A DNA stretch of 64,000 nt from assembly GCA_015956445.1 (NCBI GenBank), contig WIUZ02000001.1:3658001-3722000 (forward strand), written 5' to 3'. This stretch comes from Thelephora terrestris. Taxonomy: Eukaryota > Basidiomycota > Agaricomycetes > Thelephorales > Thelephoraceae. A model generated the notes under the pieces. The model had not been told where the DNA came from. It saw nothing but the letters and a program-made list of their open reading frames with translations, and did no database searches. Of this stretch, positions 47,568 through 59,254 are shown in pieces (position 1 is the first letter of the stretch; each line of letters starts with the position of its first letter). A program made the position numbers and the translations under genes.

Positions 47568-49410
47568 ATGGATCCCGTCGACACAGAACAGGGAGCGCAA
47601 TCCTCGAGCGAACAAAGCCCCCTCCTAGGTGCTCAGACTTCCTCTAACGACGGCCATGACGAGCCACCACCGACTCCCCCGGAAGGGAAAAAGACGGCCC
47701 TCATTTGGACAGTTCTCACCGGATTATTTGCTGTCGGCCTCATTCTTGTGTTCACTCTCCCGGTTACAGACTGGGCTGATCCATTCCCAACCCCCGAGAG
47801 TATCCTCGACTCTGCGCCAGTCATTGACGGTCACATCGGTCAGCCCAACCCCGCACTTGCATACGGCCCTCGAAACCCCGGCTTATAGCGTGTTTGTCTC
47901 CGTGAACAGATTTACCCGAGCTCGTTAGGGTCTATTATGCGAACAATGTGTCTGCGTTCAATCTTAACGAGCGAATGCCTGGGCATGTTGATATACCAAG
48001 GTTGAGGAAAGGAAAAGTTGGCGGTTTCTTTTGGTGCGTGCATACGTCTCTCACGAGGGGGGGCGTGGTTCTAACATTCGGCCCGGTAGGTCGGTGTATG
48101 TCAGTTGCCCTAAAGATGCGGGTCCGGATTTCGTGGACCCCACATGGCGTGTCCGGTATCGTGCACTCCCCTCTCTAAGACAAGTGAGGTATTGACCTCT
48201 TTGTATTAGTGACACCCTGGAGCAAATTGATGTGTCCCGCCTCCTCATCGAGCAGTATTCAGATGTGTGTTTGAGTTTCCTTGCGTCGTCCCTGACCAAC
48301 TGATAGGACCCTTCAGACATTCGAACTCACGTTGACTTCCCAAGAGGTCAAGGATGCGATCTGGAATGGTAAAATTGCCAGTCTGCTCGGCGTGGAGGGG
48401 TGAGCCCAGCCCCGATGTCTTCGTTCTGTGATTAACGGCCGTTCAGGGCTCACCAAATCGGGAATTCTATTGCGGTCTTGAGACAATTTTACACCCTTGG
48501 GGTGCGATATATGACGCTGACACACATGTGCCACAATGCATTTGCCGATTCTGGTGGATACCTCGAACCCCTCCCTCCCTTGCACGGAGGGTTAAGGTAT
48601 GCGATTCTCGCGTATCCTACGTGATCAAAGTTTGCGTGCTTATGAACCACAAGCAAATTCGGATACCGCCTCATCGACGAGATGAACCGCCTGGGTATTC
48701 TCGTCGATTTGTCCCACACTTCTGATCAGACAGCGGAACAAAGCCTAAAGTACTCCAAAGCACCAGTCATTTGGTCCCATTCCTCCGCTCGGGCAGTTCA
48801 CAATGTTAGCCGAAACGTCCCTGATTACATTCTCGAATCAATAAAAACCGGGAGCAACGATGCGGTAGTCATGGTGAGTGGACCGCTGGTTCTTTAAACC
48901 ACACCGCCGAAAGATTATTTGCGTCCCAGGTCAATTTTGCACCTTTTTACGTTGCCCCAGATGGGAAGGCAACTCTCGAGTCAGTTGTGGACCATGTGGA
49001 ACACATCGGAAATGTGGCCGGGAGACAACAGTCCGTGCAGTTTTTCCTTTTCCTCTGTGTCATGGCATTCTCAACCCATTTTCAGTGTAGGAATAGGAAG
49101 CGATTATGACGGAATTGGAAGCGTACCGGAGGGGCTGGAGGACGTTTCTAAGTATCCGGCACTGGTGAGGGTCCAACGTTTTTCTGGACGTTCGGCTGCT
49201 GACTATTCTCAGGTGACCGAGCTTTTCAAACGCGGTTGGAGCGCGGAGGAGCTCAGAGGCCTTACAGGGGGGAACCTCCTACGTGTTCTTGATGTGGCGG
49301 AACGTGTAGCTCGAGAGCTCCAGAAGGCTGGCACACCTCCAGTTCTAGACATCTATGATAAACGCACAGATCTCCCAGTGGAACGATTGAACGTTGACTC
49401 ACCAACGTAG
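47568..49410 (+). CDS. Membrane dipeptidase, peptidase family M19
   Basis: Ten exons (47568-47838, 47910-48033, 48090-48155, 48210-48266, 48307-48399, 48447-48596, 48654-48873, 48930-49030, 49086-49164, 49213-49410) give 452 residues. An N-terminal cytosolic Ser/Pro segment is followed by one membrane helix ([20 protein letters not shown]), so it is a type II membrane protein. All M19 zinc ligands are visible: DGHID, the bridging Glu in GVEGAHQIGNS, His in DLSHTSDQT, His in IWSHSSAR, and [10 protein letters not shown]. The family hydrolyses a wide range of dipeptides, including D-residue ones. The same-strand amino acid transporter lies 333 bp upstream, consistent with joint use in peptide and amino acid scavenging (inference). 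The gene is complete; the last intron (49165-49212, 48 nt) is a multiple of three but interrupts the conserved block if kept. Confidence 0.95.
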
Positions 49411-50117
49411 AGAATTGGATCGCCATTCGCTATGTTTCTGTACCATAGTCAAACAAGAATAGATCCTGTGTTTCTTGACTCCGAAGTTTGTGGGTGGTTC
49501 TACACCCGGTCAGAAACGGACTGTGTTGTGGATCCCGTGACATCTCCGATCTTGAACCCGATTTCTTACCGCGACGATTGCTTCCTTGCACCGCAAAGTT
49601 ACAGATCAAAGCGGATGTCTCGTGCAGGGCCTAGCATCTCCCGGAATTGGCTGGTTGGAGGAATCGGCTTTGCAGCCCTAAGGTCCAATTCACCTTTGAA
49701 ACCTCTGATTGTGGGATCCAGCCTCTGATTCCCCGAAAGGATCTTTGCGTTGTGTTTTCTGCCCGGACAGACCGTGGTAGAGGAAACGAATGGTGGACCA
49801 CAGCAGGCGACTGGAGTAGGTACATACTTCTTGCTCTTAAACCTCATAGGAAAGCATTCACACTGCGGCCGCACCCATGCCAAGGAACGCTCGTAAATGG
49901 GCGTGCCGTGTGACGAACCCATAGCGCTTGAGATTTGTTGGCGGGGCGGCGCCGGCCTCTACTATAGTCCCACCAAGTCGATGAGTTTCTTCTCTCGCGT
50001 ATGCGTCGTTCACGGGTGGTGCGCGCCAACAAGGATTATAACCGCTGCCCACATCGATGCTCTTACTTTCACTTTTGATTCCGTTCTATTCTTTGCAATG
50101 CTAAACCCGCGTTACAG
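49411..50117. other. Upstream region of the GH55 gene, first exon not located
   Basis: This must hold the promoter and, probably, the short first exon encoding the GH55 signal peptide, ending in phase 1 before the acceptor at 50117. Candidate ATGs (49617, 49981) do not join in the right phase with a credible GT donor. I therefore leave the exon unassigned. Confidence 0.4.
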
Positions 50118-52849
50118 CTCTCGGTTCTCAGTGCTCTGTGCCTCTAGGCGATGGGAGCGCAGCCCAGAACGAGCCTTACTGGCTTGAGAAAATGAAGCAT
50201 CAAGGGCTTTCTGCATATAACAAGGATCCTAGCAGCTACAACACCTTTCGAAATGTGAAGGACTTCGGAGCCAAGGGTGACGGCGTCACCGACGACACCG
50301 AGGCCATCCTGTCTGTCGGCACGTCTCCTCATCTTTGATGTGTATACTCATGTGCGGACTTCATTAGTCGTGCAATGTGGACCGGTGACCGTTGTGGAAT
50401 GAACTGCGGTAGTTCCACGACCTCTCCTGCCACCGTATACTTCCCACAGGGGTTTGTTCACTCTTTGTTCGAGGTTTAAAGTGCGCCTCACTCTGTTGAT
50501 CACAGCACGTATCTGGTCTCGGATAGTATCCCTGTCCTCTACTATACGGAGATTGTTGGGGACGCTAGGGAGTTGCCCGCCATCATTGCGGCTGCCAACT
50601 TCAATCCAACCGCGCTCGCCATCTTTGGTAAGTGGGTCCTTGTTTCTTGCTTTCAACGGCCCATAATATCTGCTTTCAGATGCTGACCCTTACATCCCTG
50701 GTGGGTGGGGTGCCCAATATTACGTTAACCAAAACAATTTGTGGGCTCGCCCTTCAGATGTAATCTCTTCCGTCATTTTGACTGACCGGTTAACAGCTTC
50801 CGGGCTATTAAGAACCTGGTGATTGATACCACTCGTGTTCCGCCCCATGTAGTGTGAGTGATCACCATAACGCTTGGATGACACTGGGTCATATTTGTCC
50901 GGGTAGCGCGACATGCATACACTGGCAAGTTTCGCAGGCAACCTCACTATACAACATCGTCTTCAAGCTTTCATCGACCCCTGGAACGCAGCACCGAGGC
51001 GTACAGATGGAAAATGGCAGGTAGGCATTCAATCTGCATTGCCTAAAGCGTTCGAGACACCCTGACCCTCGTTTCAAGCGGTGGGTTCATGGGTGACCTC
51101 ATCATCAGTGGAGGCAATATTGGCCTGGACGTTGGAAACCAGCAATTCACCGTGCGGAATGTGACCATCGACGGTTCCAAAACTGGAGTGAAAATGACCT
51201 GGAATTGGGGTTGGAACTTCCAAGGAATCACCATCCGTAACGCGAAGGTCGGATTTGACGTGAAGACCGGGTCTAACGCCGACGACAGCGACCAGGGGGT
51301 TGGTGGAGTAGCCATTATGGATGGCATCGTCAGCGACACGCCCGTCTTCTACCGCAGCTCCCGGTCGAGCACAAACCTCCAGGGCTCGATCGTTTTGAAC
51401 AATATCAAGCTAACGAATGTGCAATCTGTCGTTGCTGTCCTGGACGGCGAAACCATCCTCCGAGGTTCCGAGAGTGATGTGACGATCGATACCTGGGTCC
51501 AAGGTAACATTTATGTGGGAAGGGAGCGTCGAGGATTTCATAAAGGTACTACCTCGTCGATTCCAAGGGACCCGAGCCTCCTGGATAATGGGCGAATGTT
51601 CGGAAAAGGCAGGCCCACCTACGCGGACTATGACATGACCCAAATCGTCAGCGTTAAGGACCACGGTGTCCAGGGCGATGGCCGCACGGATGACACTCTC
51701 GCTCTCCAGGCAGTATTTGACAAGGTTGGTTTCAGACACTTCGTTTCGTTGTGGGGTACTAATCAACCTTGACAAAAGTTCGCCGACTGCAAGATAATCT
51801 TTGTCGATGCAGGTACTTATCTGGTCACGGATACTCTCAAGATTCCGGCTGGCGTTCGAATCTTTGGCGAGGCTTGGGCGGTAATTGCTGGTACGGGAAG
51901 CAAGTTCGACGATGTTCATCACCCCCGAGCTGTCGTCCAAGTCGGTGACCCAGGGAGTGAAGGTGTCGCCGAGATAGGTGGTGTGATATTCTCAACCCGT
52001 GGACCAAGTTTGTGTTTTAATTTTCGAAATCCTGGAACTTGGGCTAACGTGTTGCTCGCAAAATTAGCCGCAGGAGCGATCGTCTTGGAATGGAACATTC
52101 GCTCCAATCAAAAAGGTGGCGCGGGACTGTGGGATTCGTACGTCCGCCTCGGTGGGACCGCAGGATCCCAGCTTCAAGTCGCAGAATGTCCAAAGAACGC
52201 GGTGGGAAACCGGAACTGCTTCGCCGCCTTCCTGGCCGTCCATCTCACTCCCCGATCGAACGGCTACTTCGAGGGCACGTGGATCTGGCTTGCGGACCAC
52301 GACTTTGAGACCTTGCACGGAGACCAGACCACGATTTATTCGGCCAGAGGTCTGCTGTCAGAATCTCAAGGTCCCGTGTGGCTCGTGGGAACGGGGTCGG
52401 AGCATCACATTCTCGTCAATTACAACCTCGCCGGAGCGGCGAACCATTACCTCGGCCTTCCGCAGACCGAGTCGCCGTATTTCCAGCCCAACCCTCCGCC
52501 ACCGGGTCCGCTCTATACTTCTCTTTCGGAGTGGAAAGATCCAACCTTCTCTGGTGGACAGAAAGCTGCGTGGGGCTTGCATATCACAAAGTCTCGCAAC
52601 ATCCTCGTCTTTGGAGCGGGCTTGTACAGCTTCTTCGCCAATTACGACAGTACCACCTGCAACCGCCCCGATAGGATCAGCTGCCAGGAAGAGGTCCTTC
52701 ACGTCGACAGAGAGTCTAGCATCAGCATCTACAGTTTGGCAACCGTGGGTGTCGTACACCCGCTGAGCGTCGACGACACGCCGGTCATCAATGCTGTCGA
52801 CAATCGAAACGGGTTTGCACAAACTGTCACCGTCTGGAAATCTTCGTAA
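50118..52849 (+). CDS. Exo-beta-1,3-glucanase, glycoside hydrolase family 55 (5' exon missing)
   Basis: Nine exons from 50118 (introns 50311-50367, 50452-50505, 50628-50679, 50741-50796, 50854-50906, 51021-51078, 51725-51778, 52008-52067) read LGSQCSVPLGDGSAAQNEPY as the mature start. Two pectate-lyase-like beta-helix domains follow. The first begins VKDFGAKGDGVTDDTEAI and the second repeats it as VKDHGVQGDGRTDDTLALQ, the hallmark of GH55. Other family blocks include DADPYIPGGWGAQYYVNQNN, IHWQVSQATSLYNIVF, ENGSGGFMGDLIISGGNIG, TWIWLADHDFE, GPVWLVGTGSEHHILVNYNL and TESPYFQPNP. The reaction is release of glucose or short oligomers from beta-1,3-glucan, secreted for wall turnover or mycoparasitism. 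The signal-peptide exon was not found (see preceding region), so the start is partial by annotation, not necessarily by mutation. Confidence 0.95.
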
Positions 52850-53025
52850 AACCCCGGGCAGGGGCTGCAATCTCATCGTTGGAACTCCTCTCTTCCGTGA
52901 TCGTGTAATAGTATGCCATGTAACGAAAATAGATGTGTACCATTTGTATCGGGAATGGCGTGGATCTAGTATCAATTCTCGATTGCTTGTCAATGCGGGG
53001 AACAGGGTATCCACTGAACAAGCGT

Positions 53026-54417
53026 TCAGAGATCGGATTCGATCTTACTGCACTGGATCTCGTCCACTTCCTCACACGCAACAGCACGTAAGATCCTCCC
53101 CACACCTTCACTCTTGACTGCCTCCAGCTCCGCCTCGCTCTTCACCAGCATCATACCAGCGAACCCAAGCGAATTCACCGGGAGGTCTTCGCCAGTAACC
53201 TCCAGCCTGTACGTCTCTTGTCGGCGAGGGATAAGGTGTAGGTGTTCGAGTGTCAGGAGGACGTTGAACGATGGTTTTCCGGGAGGGTATTCAGGTTGAC
53301 GCCGGATGTTGTTGATTACGAGGTCTAGAAGGGCCATGAAGGATAATCCGAGAATTTGGGATACTTCCGAGGGCGAAGAATCCCTGGTGGATGATGGCAG
53401 GCGCAGGACGAAGTTTGCGTAGGGAACGTCGAGAGCGAAAGGCTTGTCTATAGTATCAATCGCGCAGCATGAGCACCCACCGTCAAACGACGCAGGTATA
53501 GAGGCCAACCTGGTTGTTCGAGTCTTGCTCGCTTTGCGAGTCTCTCGATCGGGGCGTCATCCTGCAGTGGAAGGAACTGGACGTGTTTATGCGGTTGACT
53601 CGCGCCGCTCAGAATACCACCTAAAGATTCACCCTAAAACGAGGGAGAATGAATGAAACGGGAAATCGCGCTTACAATTGAAGAACGCCAGCAGTTTTCC
53701 CCCAGCTCTACTGGCTGCCTGGAGGAGTTGATAAGATTTCGAAAGTTGGTCGGGGGTCAGCGGAGTCGTCTGCGGAGAGAATTCTGTTGTTCGCAGAGTA
53801 TATGCAGTGAGACTCCGACCTTCCTCCCGTCTGATCCGACCTTACCCTTTGTGACGAGGAGGAAATGATTGGGGACAACACAGTATTTATTCAGCTGCGC
53901 AAGATGGCGGTGAATTGATGTTCCGGGGCCAAGGTTGATCAATACCCCATACCAAGGCGACAAACTCCTCCTCAGTGTCTTCCTCTCGCGTAAGATGGCC
54001 TAAGAACAATCCCTCGGTATATGGAGGCGAAAAAGGGTCCTTCTTCGGTAAATCACCGTTAGACAGAACGGAATTGGAAACCGACGGGTGAGATTCTTGT
54101 TGGGCCACCGCGATGCCTGGCAGAACCGGCTTTTTCTGCAGCGCGAGACACAGGGTGATCTCGAACTATACCAATCAGGAAAGCGATCACGTTGACATCG
54201 ACAGTTCCGCATGAAAAGCCACAGTGGGGCTGTTGTCAGGTTTAGAGAACGATAGGACGAAGGGGAAGCTTACATCTACACCAACATCCGTGTGCTTGTG
54301 GACGGTCGAAGGAAAGAACAAGAGATCCCCGGATTCAACAGCTTTCTCGAACTGAGAGTCTAGCTTGCCTATGATCTCACGCGGGGTGAGTCGCTTGACG
54401 GGTTCGGCGGTGACCAT
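53026..54417 (-). CDS. APA2: Ap4A phosphorylase / ATP adenylyltransferase
   Basis: Six exons (54417-54274, 54165-53953, 53894-53846, 53783-53676, 53620-53510, 53447-53026) encode 348 residues. The N-terminal domain reads QFEKAVESGDLLFFPSTVHK and GIAVAQQESHPS. The core includes LNKYCVVPNHFLLVTK, then LLAFFNC, and the catalytic HxH block SGASQPHKHVQFLPL. The C-terminal domain reads NVLLTLEHLHLIPRRQETY and LPVNSLGFAGMMLVKSEAEL. The enzyme phosphorolyses diadenosine tetraphosphate to ATP and ADP in the cytosol (yeast Apa1/Apa2). A naive reading shows stops after AFFNC; the acceptor at 53621 restores the catalytic exon. The ATG at 54417 was chosen because upstream residues in that frame are not typical. 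It is convergent with the GH55 gene, stops 176 bp apart. Confidence 0.94.
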
Positions 54418-54888
54418 GACCCTCTTGGTGAATCTTCGTCGGGCGCCGCGATGGATGGTGACTGGAACCAGGTGGATCGGTCTGGGACAGAATGTTGCAA
54501 TCTGGAGATTGGTGACGACGCGTCGGATACCCAGCATCCAACAGAGGTGGCCGATCGTTACCCGTTACTCGTTATGCATTATGTATGGCGCGCTCGATGC
54601 ACCAAGTTTAGCTTTCCATGTATTCCAAGGATCGATTGGTACAAGATCCGGATGAGTGAATTGTGATAGAACAAGCAGCGTGTTGTTACAGGCCGAGTAA
54701 AGGTTGAGACGGCAAAAAGAAAAAGAAAGGAAAGGAACCCAGTTCCAAAAGGCTTGTTGATTTTCTTCCCCTACTTCCAACCGGCAAAGAGTAGCGATAC
54801 GCGATTGGAGCAGGAAAGAAGGGAAGAAAAAAGAATCCAACTCAAAAACAGCTTATAGGTAGAGAGAAACAGTGACGGAGCAGTCCTG

Positions 54889-55572
54889 CTAGACTTGGCC
54901 TCCGCGACGTGATCTGTCCTCTTTAACCTCGTTCATCTCCTCGCCCAACATTACCGAGCGGGCGTAACAGCCTGCGGCTATGAGCGACCATATCGCCCCG
55001 TTGGTTCCCTGATGATAACAAGGTCGATGATGGATTAGAGATCGAGGCATGGACACGAAGCAAGAGCCCACCTGATAGAATAAGACCGCAAGGAACGCCT
55101 GGACCAGCAACAACGGTATCCTTAGTGGGATGGTACGATGGAGCTTGGTGCCTTTCAAATGCGGTATAGGGAATTCCAAGGCGATGATAAACCCTGCCAA
55201 TACAATGGAGATGACTTGTATGACGGGTGCCTTTATAATGACCGTGACAAAAAAGGCATCACGCGGTGGGGCCCTAACGGCTTCATGTGTGAGCGTTCTG
55301 ACGGTTGGTGTGTGCGTGGGTGGCGGACTCACTGCATCCCTCCCGGGTCTCGCAAGGTTCCCCCAACGAAATCCCAGAAAAATTTACGCCAGATTAAGCC
55401 CCAGAAGCCGGCCCAGAAGGTATCTGCAAGATCCGCAGGAATGACGAGCAATCGGGGAAGCAGGGCGGTTAGCTAAGCACATCAGTGGTCCAGGAAGGTG
55501 AGCACAGCACTTACAAACACTGGCAGTGACGGCGACAAGGCGGGAGTAATCGTGCCAAATGAGGTTTCCCAT
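54889..55572 (-). CDS. Four-helix membrane protein, DUF7727 type
   Basis: Four exons (55572-55515, 55423-55333, 55273-55072, 55008-54889) give 156 residues. It begins MGNLIWHDYSRLVAVTASVY, followed by TFWAGFWGLIWRKFFWDFVG and GTLRDPGGMQ, a block strongly conserved in basidiomycetes. Predicted membrane helices are at WAGFWGLIW, VIIKAPVIQVISIVLAGFII, IPLRIPLLLVQAFLAVLFY and AIWSLIAAGCYARSVM. The C-terminus is charged (EEMNEVKEDRSRRGGQ). The function is unknown; the family is known only as a conserved fungal membrane protein (the DUF number is from memory). Length and order are normal. It follows the Ap4A phosphorylase gene on the same strand, 471 bp upstream. Confidence 0.88.
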
Positions 55573-56999
55573 GTTTGCTTGATGTCTAGGGTTTGACAGA
55601 AGAGGAGGGAGCCGGAAAATGCGACAGGAGATGAACGATGGAGAGCGCTGCTCAAAAGGAAGAGAACTACAACAGCCTGCTGAAGAAATGAAGAAAGGAA
55701 GGTGAAGGTAAAGAAAGAAGAGTAGTATACCAGAACCTGGCACCCACCGGGCCACCGTGCAGGTAACCGTTGTCGTGCAGTCACGTGCGAGCACTGATCG
55801 GTCCCCACTCGGAGTCACCTCGGAGTTTTCGTCAAGGATCGATAACCAGTCGGCCTCCCTTCTTCTACGCCCATCGTTCTGCGAGCATACAATACTAGTC
55901 GCCCCGCGTTGCGTCAAGATGACAGCGCCTGCCGTCCCAATGTGATAGCAGGACCAACCCGGAGTTTGGTGCATCTGAGCCGTGATCCACTCGGAGGAGG
56001 AATCCTCCGCATGAACTCTCGATTTCCCATGCGACATATTCATTGACCACGGCAGCTCTCACACCCGCGCCTTCTATCTATGTCATTCGTCATCAACACA
56101 CTTGCCTCATGCTCTCATTTCCATCACCACGCCAAATCGAGCAAATGCTGAACCTATCGTTCGGGCGTGATGGTCATAGTTGCACGAACACTGATATTGC
56201 ACCAGCTCGCGCTCCCTCAGACTATTGACGAGGTTTTACCCGCGCCGTTGACCCTTGATGTTTTCTAGGCCCCGCCGTGCAGTAAACCCCAGGCTATATC
56301 CCCTACCAACGTTCATGAGGACCAAGTCATTGAACCTACTTCCGTCTTCAAGACTGATCACAACTTTACCCCGTCGAAATAGGCACGGTGGAGCCCGCGT
56401 CCAGAGTTCATCGATAGTCTCTCTCGGGTCAAAGAATGGAATCATGCGCTGTGGAATGGATGGGATGAGGTGTCGCAGCAACCCTGCATTTAGTTGTGAC
56501 GGATTCAGGCTTCAGTGTACCTAAGTCATGTTTCACGGGCTGTATCCCCCTCGACCGTGTAGAAAATCGAGTCGCGAACTTGACAATCTGTACCTTGCAT
56601 CGTTCGCTCCGTAAAATACGTCCAGCGAATCTGTCTGAATTCCGTGGCACTCAGCCAATCGCATCAACATCTTGCCTTAAGGCACGTGGTCGGGCGCTGC
56701 AGGCACTTCATCCCGAACGTCTACACACTGCACAACAATGCCGTGGTACAAAAAATCCACGAAATCTTTTCAACCTTCTCAAACCTTTGCTTTTCTCATC
56801 CCTATCAACATTGCCGCAGGACCCCTCGGCATTGGTGTGGATCTCAACCCGATGAACTAGCCACAAAGCCTTCGGAGTCCGAGAGGGCAGAGATGGCAGT
56901 TAGAAGGTCGGGTCCTCGGTTTAGAGGCGCGAGCCTCTAGGGAATCTGCGGGAAGCGAATGAACAGTGAGAGGGAAAGTCGGGATACGAACAGGAGAAC
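55573..56999. other. Unassigned region before the low-complexity block
   Basis: The left part probably holds the promoter of the DUF7727-type gene. Plus- and minus-strand frames here (up to 119 codons, 56496-56855) carry no recognisable domain and overlap in several frames. No RNA gene seen. Confidence 0.4.
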
Positions 57000-57192
57000 G
57001 AGACAGAAGACGACAGGAAAGCCAGGGCACGAAACTACCAATAGTCAACTAAGGGAAACGTCGGGAAACGTCGGGACGAGATAGTCAGAAATTGGGACAC
57101 CAGCGGGACACGAGAGACCAGAGGGACGACGAGAACGAGGGCAAGACGACGAGGGAACCGAAGGGAGGACCGTAGCAACGCTGCTAGGCCTC

Positions 57193-57195
<3 letters not shown>

Positions 57196-57227
<32 letters not shown>
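57196..57227. repeat. (AG)n microsatellite
   Basis: Sixteen uninterrupted AG dinucleotides lie within the purine-rich left half of the inverted-repeat region. Confidence 0.9.
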
Positions 57228-57230
<3 letters not shown>

Positions 57231-57616
57231 ACACTGCTGAATGATTCCCTGGTCTATCGAATACAGGGGCCTTTATATACAATGCTAAGGGCTCTGAGAA
57301 CGAAGGGAACCAAAGGGAACGAACCAAAATGATGTCAAGAGACCTTATGACGAGTCTATGACATAGGGAAGGCGGGGGATCGAAGGGAATGATGAAGGAA
57401 AGGAATGTGGTTGAGAAACGAACCAGAGGGAGGTCTGGAGTCGCAAGCAGGGCGATCGATCGAGACGTGATCGGGACGCAGAGAATGGAGATAGGGAGAT
57501 GAGAACTAAAGATATAAAACGTACTGAAAAGTCGGGACACAATCGGGACTGATCGGGACGTGATCGGGAGGGAATGTGAAGGAAACAAAGTCCTAGGGAT
57601 ACTAAATGCTAAGAAA

Positions 57617-57688
57617 CGCAGGTCGCAGGTCGCGGGTCGAGGGGGCGCAGGTCGCAGGTCGCAGGTCTAAGTCGCAGGTCGCAGGTCG
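57617..57688. repeat. cgcaggt heptamer tandem repeat
   Basis: Near-contiguous copies of the 7-mer cgcaggt, with variants cgcgggt and ctaagt, fill 72 bp between the two arms of the inverted-repeat region. Confidence 0.85.
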
Positions 57689-58818
57689 AAAGGGGAAAAC
57701 GTCGGGACGTCGTGATGTCGCGAAGGGGGATAAGGAGAGAGGGAAGTGTAGCGAAGCAAAGGGACAGGCGAGTCCTTGTCGGGACAGTCGAGAATGCTGA
57801 GGGAAGTCATCTAGACCTCGCGCAGCGGTTGTCGATAGTTGAGAGAAGGTCGCGATTCCGGTGACATGCCTCCATTCTCTGGAGTACTCGTCGGCGGCAT
57901 TCCCTACGTCCCTTTCCCTCGGGATGCTTCGGGATGCTTCGCGACGTTTCGCGACGTTTCTATGCTCTCTATACCTCCCTACCCCTCCCTATGCATCCCT
58001 ATACTTCCCTACATACCCGTATATCTCCCTTTACCTCACTACTCCCTTCCCTATACTAACCTACTCGTCCCGATGCTTCGCGACCTTCCCGATGTTTTAG
58101 TATTCTCCCTATCTCTCACTACCCCCCCCCCGACCTCCCTATATCCCTCCCAACACTACACCATTCGCGACCCCTCCCTATACCTTCTCCCGACTTCCCT
58201 ATACCTTCGCGATATCTCCCTACACCATTCCCCTCGATCTCTCGATCCCTATGCTCGATCATTCCCTTTTGGTTCATTTCTCAACCACATCTCTTTCCTT
58301 GGTCGTTCCCTTCGATCCCTCGCCCTCCCTATGTCATAGACTCGTCATTAGGTCTTTTGACATCATTTGGTTCATTCCCTCTTGCTTCCTATGTTCTCAG
58401 AGCCTCCTAGATTAGTATATAAGCCTCTGTATTCGATAGACTCACCAGAGACCAATCCAGGGGACTGATTCCCATGTTTTCCTCTCCCTATCGTTCTCCT
58501 CTCGTCGTCGTCGTCTCCCTATAGTCTCCTGCGTCTTCCCTATCGTTCTCGTCGTCATACCTGCGTCCCTGCGTTCTCGTCGTCGTCTCTAGCGTCCTGT
58601 CGTCATCCCGAAGATCCCGACCTCCCGAAGTTCTCGTCGTCGTCCCGAAGTTTTCCCTCGTCGTTCCTTTGTCTGTTTCATTGATCCCCTTCTGTTATCT
58701 TTAGTTATCTTTAGTTCCCTCTTGATATCTACTTCTCCTTACACATCCCGACGTTCCCGACGTTCCCGACGTTTCACTACATTTCCCTACAGTTCCCTAC
58801 GTGTCCCTACGGAGCTAG

Positions 58819-59254
58819 GAGGCATCGTACGACCAAGGACCACCTTCATCGACGTTGACAGGGCACCCCATCTTCTCCCCATCGGACCTTAGCCCACATA
58901 GCCCCTGTTCACCGGATAGTGTCCGAAATACAGTCACGACACCGGTCGTTGGACCCAAGGGTGCGTTCCGTCCGTGGGCCGATTCTACCCACCTGACCAC
59001 CCCACCAGATTCAAACAATGGGAGTGAACCTGAGATTGTAGTTCCAGACGTAATCGTTAACCAGCAACCCAACCCATCGGGTGTCTCGACTGCGAATCCA
59101 GGATTTGGAGATACTATTACACGTGAGTCCATTCTGCTGCGACTGATCAGGCCGATGCCTACGATCCTGACACCGATACACGCCACAGAACATGAAAGAG
59201 AATTCCCCTTGGACCCACCGAACGAGCGATCCGCTCTGATCGCCTCCGATCTCT
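58819..59254 (+). pseudogene. 5' fragment of the NACHT-WD40 gene, cut off by the palindromic element
   Basis: A 145-codon open frame with no ATG at its left edge starts directly after a stop at the border of the inverted-repeat region and runs to the insertion point of the palindromic element at 59254. Its translation is Pro/Ser/Thr-rich (HPIFSPSDLSPHSPCSPDS; PEIVVPDVIVNQQPNPSG), like the variable N-termini of basidiomycete NLR-type proteins. Deleting the element plus one copy of its 3-bp duplication joins this frame, without a stop, to the frame at 60211 that leads into the NLR. The real start codon is not visible and may have been displaced by the repeat region on the left. Confidence 0.55.

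Larger units (their letters stand above)
57000..58810. repeat. Low-complexity inverted-repeat region with strand-switching base bias
   Basis: The plus strand is purine-rich (gggacg, gagaac, cgtcggg units) in the left half and pyrimidine-rich (cccgacgtt, tccctat units) in the right half, switching near 57.85 kb. Two arms align as reverse complements at roughly 80 percent by eye: about 57250-57427 and 58271-58445. Shared landmarks are tctatcgaatacag, tatata, gttctcagag, tgacatcat, gagtctatgacatagggag and gttgagaaa. Both arms carry a TATA-like motif (tttatata near 57272; tatataa near 58416). The outer parts are degenerate copies of the same short words. No terminal duplication could be defined, so whether it is a mobile element or an inverted duplication is open. 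Confidence 0.75.

Noticed and set aside
53576-53675. Apparent truncation of Ap4A phosphorylase before its HxH motif
   Set aside because: The acceptor at 53621 rather than the nearer one at 53634 restores the catalytic exon in frame.
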